The notes under the pieces are model-generated. The model was not told where the DNA came from and did not search any database. It was given only the letters and a program-made list of their open reading frames with translations. Positions 58,882 to 64,000 of a stretch of 64,000 bases of DNA are shown piece after piece (the stretch's first letter is position 1; each line of letters opens with the position of its first letter). The position numbers and the translations under genes are program-made. The DNA comes from Nocardioides pocheonensis. Its GTDB lineage: Bacteria; Actinomycetota; Actinomycetes; Propionibacteriales; Nocardioidaceae. Location: the NCBI RefSeq assembly GCF_003725535.1, contig NZ_RJSF01000040.1, forward strand, positions 1 to 64,000. Direction: 5' to 3'.

Positions 58882-60054
58882 ATGGCCGACGAGTACCCGC
58901 TGTACGCCCTGTCCGAGGAGCACCGCGAGATCCGCAAGGTCGTGCGCGAGCTGGCCGAGGAGAAGATCGCCCCGTTCGCGACCGAGGTCGACGAGGAGGC
59001 TCGCTACCCGCAGGAGGCAGCGGACGCCCTGCTGGCGGCCGACTTCCACGCCCCGCACGTGCCTGAGCAGTACGGCGGCGCCGGTGCCGACGCGCTCGCC
59101 ACCGTGATCGTGATCGAGGAGATCGCGCGTGTGTGCGTGTCGTCCAGCCTGATCCCCGCGGTGAACAAGCTCGGCTCGCTGCCCGTGCAGATCGCCGGGT
59201 CGGAAGAGCTCAAGGCGACGTACCTGACCAAGCTCGCGAAGGGCGAGGGCGGCTTCTCCTACTGCCTCTCCGAGCCCGAGGCGGGCTCCGACGCGGGCGG
59301 CATGTCCACCCGCGCGGTCCGCGACGGTGACCACTGGGTCCTCAACGGCGTGAAGCGCTGGATCACCAACGCGGGCGAGTCGGAGTACTACACCGTGATC
59401 GCGGTGAGCGACCCCGAGCTGCGCACCCGCGGGATGTCGGCGTTCGTGGTGGAGAAGTCCGACGCGGGCGTCTCCTTCGGTGCGAAGGAGAAGAAGCTCG
59501 GCATCAAGGGCAGTCCGACGCGCGAGGTGTACTTCGACAACGTGCGGATCCCCGCCGACCGGATGATCGGCGCGGAGGGCACCGGCTTCGAGACGGCGAT
59601 GCGCACGCTGGACCACACTCGCGTGACGATCGCCGCCCAGGCCGTGGGCGTCGCCCAGGGTGCCCTGGACTACGCGCTGTCCTACGCCCTGGAGCGCAAG
59701 CAGTTCGGCAAGCCGATCGCGGACTTCCAGGGCCTGCAGTTCATGCTCGCCGACATGGGCATGAAGGTCGAGGCGGCCCGGCAGATGACGTACGCCGCCG
59801 CCGGCCGCTCCGAGCGCGGCGACTCCGACCTGACCTTCTTCGGCGCGGCGGCGAAGTGCTTCGCCTCCGACGTGGCGATGGAGGTCACCACGAACGCGGT
59901 GCAGGTGCTCGGTGGCTACGGCTACACCCGTGACTACCCGGTCGAGCGGATGATGCGCGACGCCAAGATCACCCAGATCTACGAGGGCACCAACCAGGTG
60001 CAGCGGATCGTGATGGCGCGCCAGCTGCTCGCCGGGATCCAGTCCGAGCTCTGA
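58882..60054 (+). CDS. Acyl-CoA dehydrogenase (FadE25-like)
   Basis: 390 residues from ATG 58882, 7 bases after TAGGAT. All acyl-CoA dehydrogenase words are present: [59 protein letters not shown], and [34 protein letters not shown] with the catalytic Glu in YEGT. Introduces the first double bond in fatty-acid oxidation. From memory, mycobacterial fadE25 lies next to purE, as here within 2.4 kb. Downstream genes run the other way. Confidence 0.95.
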   Translation: MADEYPLYALSEEHREIRKVVRELAEEKIAPFATEVDEEARYPQEAADALLAADFHAPHVPEQYGGAGADALATVIVIEEIARVCVSSSLIPAVNKLGSLPVQIAGSEELKATYLTKLAKGEGGFSYCLSEPEAGSDAGGMSTRAVRDGDHWVLNGVKRWITNAGESEYYTVIAVSDPELRTRGMSAFVVEKSDAGVSFGAKEKKLGIKGSPTREVYFDNVRIPADRMIGAEGTGFETAMRTLDHTRVTIAAQAVGVAQGALDYALSYALERKQFGKPIADFQGLQFMLADMGMKVEAARQMTYAAAGRSERGDSDLTFFGAAAKCFASDVAMEVTTNAVQVLGGYGYTRDYPVERMMRDAKITQIYEGTNQVQRIVMARQLLAGIQSEL

Positions 60055-60070
60055 GTCGACCGCTGAGCGG

Positions 60071-60634
60071 TCAGGCGGGCGCGGCGCTGCTGGTGGCGGC
60101 CTCGGCGTGCCCGAACCGCGGAGCCCAGGGTGCGTCGTCGAGGCCGATCCGGTTGATCGCCCGGCCGGTCGCCGCTGCCAGCGCCTCCAGGGCAGCGACC
60201 TCGTCGGCCGTCGGCGTGCGCGGCGTCGTCCAGTAGGCGCCGATCGCAGCCACGGGCTCCGGCGTGCCGGCCGGGGCCATCGCCAGGCTGCGCACGAACG
60301 TCGGGCGGTATGCCTCGAGCGGGATGCGCGAGTCGTCCTCGATCTCCGGCACCACGGCCGTGGTGCCGTGGAGCATCGCCCAGCCGCTGATGCACGAGGT
60401 CATCGGGAACCGCTGGCCCTTCCACAGCGGCGCGATCGCGTCCTCGTCGGCGTAGAAGCACTGGTCGACGTCGCGCAGCACGAACGTGGCGCCCATCGCG
60501 CCGGTGAGCCCGCGCGCGGCCGTGCGGACGATGCGGCCGACCTCGCTCAGGTCGTCGGCCTGCTCCAGTGCCTCGAGGATCCGCGGGGGGACGGGGTTCT
60601 CCTCCACGCCTCCATGGTCGCAAACGGAAGGCAT
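60071..60634 (-). CDS. GAF-domain sensor-like protein
   Basis: 187 residues from ATG 60634, 4 bases after the nitroreductase stop; GTG 60607 is an alternative. A single GAF domain runs from about 20 to 165: LSEVGRIVRTAARGLTGAMGATFVLRDVDQCFY, WKGQRFPMTSCISGWAMLHG, and PVAAIGAYWTTPRTPTADEVAALEALA. This form is common before histidine-kinase or ANTAR modules, but none follows, so it is a stand-alone domain. It probably binds a small ligand, chromophore or haem. The operon with an Acg-type nitroreductase and a DosR-like site suggests a stress or low-oxygen role. Confidence 0.85.
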   Translation of the reverse strand: MPSVCDHGGVEENPVPPRILEALEQADDLSEVGRIVRTAARGLTGAMGATFVLRDVDQCFYADEDAIAPLWKGQRFPMTSCISGWAMLHGTTAVVPEIEDDSRIPLEAYRPTFVRSLAMAPAGTPEPVAAIGAYWTTPRTPTADEVAALEALAAATGRAINRIGLDDAPWAPRFGHAEAATSSAAPA

Positions 60635-60638
60635 CCGG

Positions 60639-61709
60639 TCACGCTGGTCTGGACAACCCACGAAGCAGCTCGTCGACGGGGCGGCGAGGCGAGCGCGGCA
60701 GGTCACCGCGGCCGATCTCCTGCCAGCCGACCCGGGCCAGGATCTGCGGCACGCGCGACGGCGCCGGGAGCAGGCGCTCGAGGGCGAGGCGGGTGCGTTC
60801 GACCTCGACGGCCTGGCTCAGCGGCACGACCGACAGGCCGTGGCCGGTCGCCAGCAGCCAGAGTGCGCTCAGCGACGCCCCCGCGTGGAGCCAGGAGAGC
60901 GGGCCGTCGTCCGGGGTGCTCACGACGAGCAGACCGTCCGTCCCGCGCACCACGCTCTCGGTGGTGTCGGCGATCAGGCTGGAGTCGAAGCGGGTCGGGC
61001 GCTCTCCGCGGGCCCCGTCGAACCGTGGCACGGTGGCGGACGGTACGCCGTCGGCGACGTCGTGGTCGATCCAGGCCTCGGTCTCGTCCGAGATCCGCGG
61101 GTCGCCCTGCTGGCGTCGCCGGGCCTCCTCGAGCAGGTCCTCGATCTCCACCCGCAGTGCGCGGTCGGTGACGGCCAGGACGGACGCGCCCCACCTCCGC
61201 CCCTCCTCGGCCAGGTGGGCGACGCTCTCGTCGGGGACGGGCCAGGACGTGAACCGGCGGCGATCGGTGTGCCGCTGACCGAGCATGGTGAGCCGCGCCA
61301 GGGCCTCGACGCTCGGGTGGTGGGGCACCAGGTCGATGCGGGCCATCAGGTCGGAGTCGGCGCCCTTCGGCAGGTACTCGATCTGGGCGCGCGCCCCGAC
61401 CGCCTCGGCCGCGACCGCGGTGTGGTGCAGGGCGGCGCCGCAGCTGATCACGAGGTTGCGGCCGAGCGGGTCGGAGACCGGGAGGCCGCGCTCGCGGTCG
61501 GCCCACAGCTCGAGCGACGTACCGCTCACCTGCCACCACCACGGCTGGGTGTTGTGCACGCTCGGCGCGAGCCGGGCGAGCTCGACGATCCGCCGGAACT
61601 GCGCGGGTCCGAGCTCGCGTGCGGGTCGCAGGCCGGTCGCGGCCGCCTGGCCGTCGGCGATCGTGTCCCCGATCGCGCCCTCGGTCGTCCGGTCGATGTC
61701 GCTGTTCAT
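60639..61709 (-). CDS. Acg-type nitroreductase-family protein
   Basis: 356 residues from ATG 61709 behind AGGGA. The FMN-fold pattern of the DosR-regulated Acg family is clear: ARLAPSVHNTQPWWWQV near residue 45, then DPLGRNLVISCGAALHHTAVAAEA, and GQRHTDRRRF. Acg proteins are duplicated nitroreductase folds that bind FMN but have lost some activity. Upstream on the same strand lies a near-palindrome that resembles a DosR/DevR box. GAF follows after 4 bases. Confidence 0.9.
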   Translation of the reverse strand: MNSDIDRTTEGAIGDTIADGQAAATGLRPARELGPAQFRRIVELARLAPSVHNTQPWWWQVSGTSLELWADRERGLPVSDPLGRNLVISCGAALHHTAVAAEAVGARAQIEYLPKGADSDLMARIDLVPHHPSVEALARLTMLGQRHTDRRRFTSWPVPDESVAHLAEEGRRWGASVLAVTDRALRVEIEDLLEEARRRQQGDPRISDETEAWIDHDVADGVPSATVPRFDGARGERPTRFDSSLIADTTESVVRGTDGLLVVSTPDDGPLSWLHAGASLSALWLLATGHGLSVVPLSQAVEVERTRLALERLLPAPSRVPQILARVGWQEIGRGDLPRSPRRPVDELLRGLSRPA

Positions 61710-61760
61710 GTCGCATCCCTCCCGTCAGGATGCGCCCAGAATCGACGACCGGCGTCCTGC

Positions 61761-61781
61761 GGGACAGGGCCGTTGGTCCCC
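61761..61781 (-). promoter_or_regulatory. DosR/DevR-like box upstream of the nitroreductase-GAF operon
   Basis: On the minus strand GGGACCAACGGCCC (61780-61767), preceded by TTTGG, matches the GGGAC-NNN-GGCCC/GTCCC shape of dormancy-regulator sites. Its centre is about 65 bases before the start. A half-site GGGACCAAGAGC lies further upstream at about 61837-61848. Confidence 0.55.
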
Positions 61782-61805
61782 AAAGAGGGCCCGCGAGAGC
61801 GAGCA

Positions 61806-61835
61806 GGTTGGCCCGCCCCCCGAGACGGGCCAACC
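61806..61835 (-). terminator. Hairpin after the CHAT gene
   Basis: GGTTGGCCCG (61806-61815) and CGGGCCAACC (61826-61835) are perfect 10-bp arms with a 10-base loop. The gene that ends at 61984 on the minus strand is about 150 bases away. The remaining part of 61710-61983 holds no open frame I can support. Confidence 0.55.
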
Positions 61836-61983
61836 AGCTCTTGGTCCCCCAGAACTGCAGTTCCGAGTGCCAAGAGCCGAGATGCTCGCGCCTGATACGT
61901 CGCGGGCGACATTTCTTCAGACGCAGACGGGCGGCGTCCGGTTGCGTCTCGGCGGGACTTTTCTTCAGTGGTGGACGCGCTGG

Positions 61984-64000
61984 TCACCAACCCGCGCCGA
62001 AGCAGAGGAACGGTACGACGCCGTCGGACTCCGCGACGACCTCGGCCAGCGCGTCGGCCGGCGCCGAGCCGGCAGCCACGAGGCGATGCCAGTGCGCGAG
62101 CGCCTCGCAGGCCACGTCGTCGGCGACGAGCGCGGGGGAGGACAGCACCGTGCGGGCGCCTGCGTGCAGCCACGCCGCGGTCATGCCGACCGACTCCTCA
62201 CCGCGGAGCACGGAGACCTGGCCGAGCTCGCACGCCGACAGCACCACGACCGACGGCGTCTGCGACAGCAGGTCGATGTCGTGGCCGAACCACGGGCCGT
62301 CGGCCAGCTCGACCGCGGAGAACAGGGGGTGGTCACCGGCGTGCACGCCGTGCCCGGCGAGGTGGAGGACGTCGACGCGGGCAGCGACCTCGGCGACCTT
62401 CGCGGAGTTCGCGTCGTCGCCGTTGAGCACGTCGGTCGAGGGCCACTCGGCTGCGGCCCGATCGACCTCCTCGCAGGCCCGCTCGACCCGCGGGCCGGCG
62501 ACGAGCCCGATCCGCTCGAGGGTCGGCTCCCCCCTCTCGCGCAGCTCGAGCCAGCGGGTGGCCGACGTCGGGACCGTGAGCGGGCGCCCCTTCAGGCCCG
62601 GCAGCAGCGTCCAGGGCGTGCCGGCGAGCAGGGCAGAGGGGGTGAGCACGAGCCGTCGGTCGCCGACGAGGTCGAGCAGGGGAGTGACCAGCTCGTCCGC
62701 CACGGCGGCCAGGTCCTCGTCGAGTGACGCGCGCACGGTCTCGCCGAACGACCCACCTGGGTTGTGCGCCGCGAAGTCCAGGTCGGCGGCGATCCGGTCG
62801 AGCTGGTCGCGCACGAGAGTGGCGCCGTCGAGCGGCACGACGTGCGCCTGGTCGCCGGTCACCACGAGAGCCGTCACGGCATCGCCGACCACGACGTGGG
62901 CGACCAGCGCTGCGTGGTCCTTCTCCAGCCGGACCTGCAGGACGTCCAGGGTGGCCGGCTCACCGACCGAGCCCTGCGCGGCGTACCAGCTCTTCGAGCG
63001 GATCCGTTCCCGCAGCGCGCGTGCCTTCGCCGTCTCGCCGGGGTCGAGCAGCCGCAGCGCGGTGAGGTCGGAGGCGAGCTGCGGGTCCGGCGGGGGTCGC
63101 AGGGTCGTCACCTTGGACGCCAGCGCACGCGCGCGCTCGGACCACTCGAAGACCACCTCGGGCCGGCCGTCCTCCAGGGCCGCCCGGAGCCCCAGCCGGG
63201 CCAGGTGCTGGCCGTGCCCGACGCTGGAGGACTGCAGGTCCAGCGACCCGAAGGTGGCTTGCCAGGAGTGCAGTTCCTGAAGCCCCTGTCGGGCTTCGTC
63301 TCGCGTCTCCTGGTTGTCTCCACGGGCGGCTGCGAGCTCGGCCTGGATCTCGCGCGCGAGGAGCTGGGTGGTGATCGGTGAGTCAGCGGTGACCCGGATG
63401 CGAGCCAGCCGCTCGGTCGCGTCCTGCAGCTGCCCACGACGGACCAGCACGCGAGCGGCGTGGAGCGCGAGTCGCTCGGCCTCGAGTCGGTGCCCGCCCT
63501 GGCGCAACGCACTGACGAGCTCGTCTGCGGTTGCCAGAAGCGCCGCGGATCGCGAGCCCCCTTCGATCGTGGCGATCAGGGCGATCGCGTCAGCGCGAAG
63601 CGCCCAGGGCTCACTGCCGTGCTTGCGGAACCGGCGAGCCGCGCTCCGCGCCACCGTCCGTGCACGGCGCGGGTCCTCTGCGAGCAGCGTGCGGGCGAGC
63701 ACGAACTCGCACTCTGCTTGGTAGCGGCGCACTCTCTCGCTTCCATAGGCCGCAGCCGCATCCTCGAGGGCATCGATCGCCTCGCGAGTCCGGCCGGACG
63801 CGACGAGAACCTCTGCGCGGTCCTGCTGGACGATGGCCCGGCTCACCGGCGAGAGACGGGCAAGCACCTCGCTGGCTGCGTCCATGTTCTGGATCGCTGC
63901 GACCAGGTCATTTCGGAGAAGGTGGCTGTACCCCAGGTTGAAGACGGCCTTGGCGCGGACCTCCAAGTCGTCAGTCAGGTCGAAGTTGGCGACAGCGGCC
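61984..64000 (-). CDS. TPR-CHAT protein, caspase-like peptidase (5' end outside window)
   Basis: The frame is open to the right edge of the window, so at least 672 codons are present and the N-terminus is missing. The first part is helical with TPR-like repeats (KAVFNLGYSHLLRNDLVAAIQNMD, EAIDALEDAAAAYGSERV). The C-terminal 220 residues form a CHAT domain: HLAGHGVH with the catalytic His (codon 62350-62352) and LSACELGQ with the catalytic Cys (codon 62230-62232), 40 residues apart as usual. It ends in LCFGAGW. Bacterial CHAT proteins include cell-death and defence proteases, but no effector partner is within the window. Confidence 0.88.
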   Translation of the reverse strand, partial: AAVANFDLTDDLEVRAKAVFNLGYSHLLRNDLVAAIQNMDAASEVLARLSPVSRAIVQQDRAEVLVASGRTREAIDALEDAAAAYGSERVRRYQAECEFVLARTLLAEDPRRARTVARSAARRFRKHGSEPWALRADAIALIATIEGGSRSAALLATADELVSALRQGGHRLEAERLALHAARVLVRRGQLQDATERLARIRVTADSPITTQLLAREIQAELAAARGDNQETRDEARQGLQELHSWQATFGSLDLQSSSVGHGQHLARLGLRAALEDGRPEVVFEWSERARALASKVTTLRPPPDPQLASDLTALRLLDPGETAKARALRERIRSKSWYAAQGSVGEPATLDVLQVRLEKDHAALVAHVVVGDAVTALVVTGDQAHVVPLDGATLVRDQLDRIAADLDFAAHNPGGSFGETVRASLDEDLAAVADELVTPLLDLVGDRRLVLTPSALLAGTPWTLLPGLKGRPLTVPTSATRWLELRERGEPTLERIGLVAGPRVERACEEVDRAAAEWPSTDVLNGDDANSAKVAEVAARVDVLHLAGHGVHAGDHPLFSAVELADGPWFGHDIDLLSQTPSVVVLSACELGQVSVLRGEESVGMTAAWLHAGARTVLSSPALVADDVACEALAHWHRLVAAGSAPADALAEVVAESDGVVPFLCFGAGW

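Overview
The window comes from a high-GC actinobacterium, most likely Nocardioides or a close relative in Nocardioidaceae. The evidence is strong G/C at third codon positions, many GTG starts and one clear TTG start, F420-type and Acg-type oxidoreductases, an AccA3/AccD5/AccE-type acyl-CoA carboxylase and a two-subunit methylmalonyl-CoA mutase. From memory, much of the gene content matches the Mycobacterium tuberculosis stretch carrying fadE25, purE, purK, birA, accD5, accE5, maf, accA3, lpdA, deoD, pmmB, add, deoA and cdd. I therefore read the window as core chromosome with local insertions, not as a mobile island. I saw no rRNA, tRNA, insertion sequence, prophage or CRISPR array.

Layout. 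1-1195: the end of an unidentified gene, a diverged copy of its last 31 codons, a SnoaL-like protein and a small gene relic. 1196-7498: methylmalonyl-CoA mutase (mutA, mutB), its GTPase chaperone MeaB and an M20 amidohydrolase. 7642-18895: nucleoside uptake and salvage (BMP-type ABC importer, cytidine deaminase, an atypical P450, thymidine phosphorylase, adenosine deaminase, a uridine-kinase-like protein) with a MaoC hydratase and a lipoprotein phosphoesterase. 19096-28051: deoxyribose-phosphate catabolism (deoC and two aldehyde dehydrogenase-like proteins), a persulfide/CoA-disulfide reductase behind a CsoR/CstR-like operator, and a phosphohexomutase. 28101-36820: oxidoreductases, thiol peroxidases, a MerR-controlled aldo/keto reductase, purine nucleoside phosphorylase and LpdA. 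36948-45272: cell-wall SpoIID protein, short-chain dehydrogenase, MpaB/Lcp-like oxygenase with a divergent TetR gene, acyl-CoA carboxylase alpha chain, a secreted phosphoesterase and an acyl-CoA dehydrogenase. 45308-49253: rmlB, gtrA, rmlC, rmlD, rmlA for dTDP-rhamnose. 49259-58782: maf, accE, accD, birA, a class III nucleotide cyclase, mug, purK, purE, a class I aldolase and arfB. 58882-64000: an acyl-CoA dehydrogenase, an Acg-type nitroreductase/GAF operon with a DosR-like box, and a TPR-CHAT protease-like protein cut by the window edge.

How it fits together. AccA3 + AccD + AccE (loaded by BirA) would make methylmalonyl-CoA from propionyl-CoA, and MutAB with MeaB would convert it to succinyl-CoA; the epimerase is not in the window. 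Imported nucleosides are split by deoA and PNP, and deoxyribose-5-phosphate goes through deoC to acetaldehyde and on to the aldehyde dehydrogenase.

Two themes run through the whole window. First, at least twenty genes have a TAnnnT-like -10 box only 6-8 bases before the start codon, which predicts leaderless transcripts. Second, a small quasi-palindromic repeat recurs. It supplies start codons (meaB, the MpaB-like gene) and a stop codon (the P450), encodes in-frame peptide inserts in four enzymes, and forms an inverted pair between convergent genes. This in-frame element, comparable in behaviour to the Rickettsia palindromic elements, is the most unusual feature I see.
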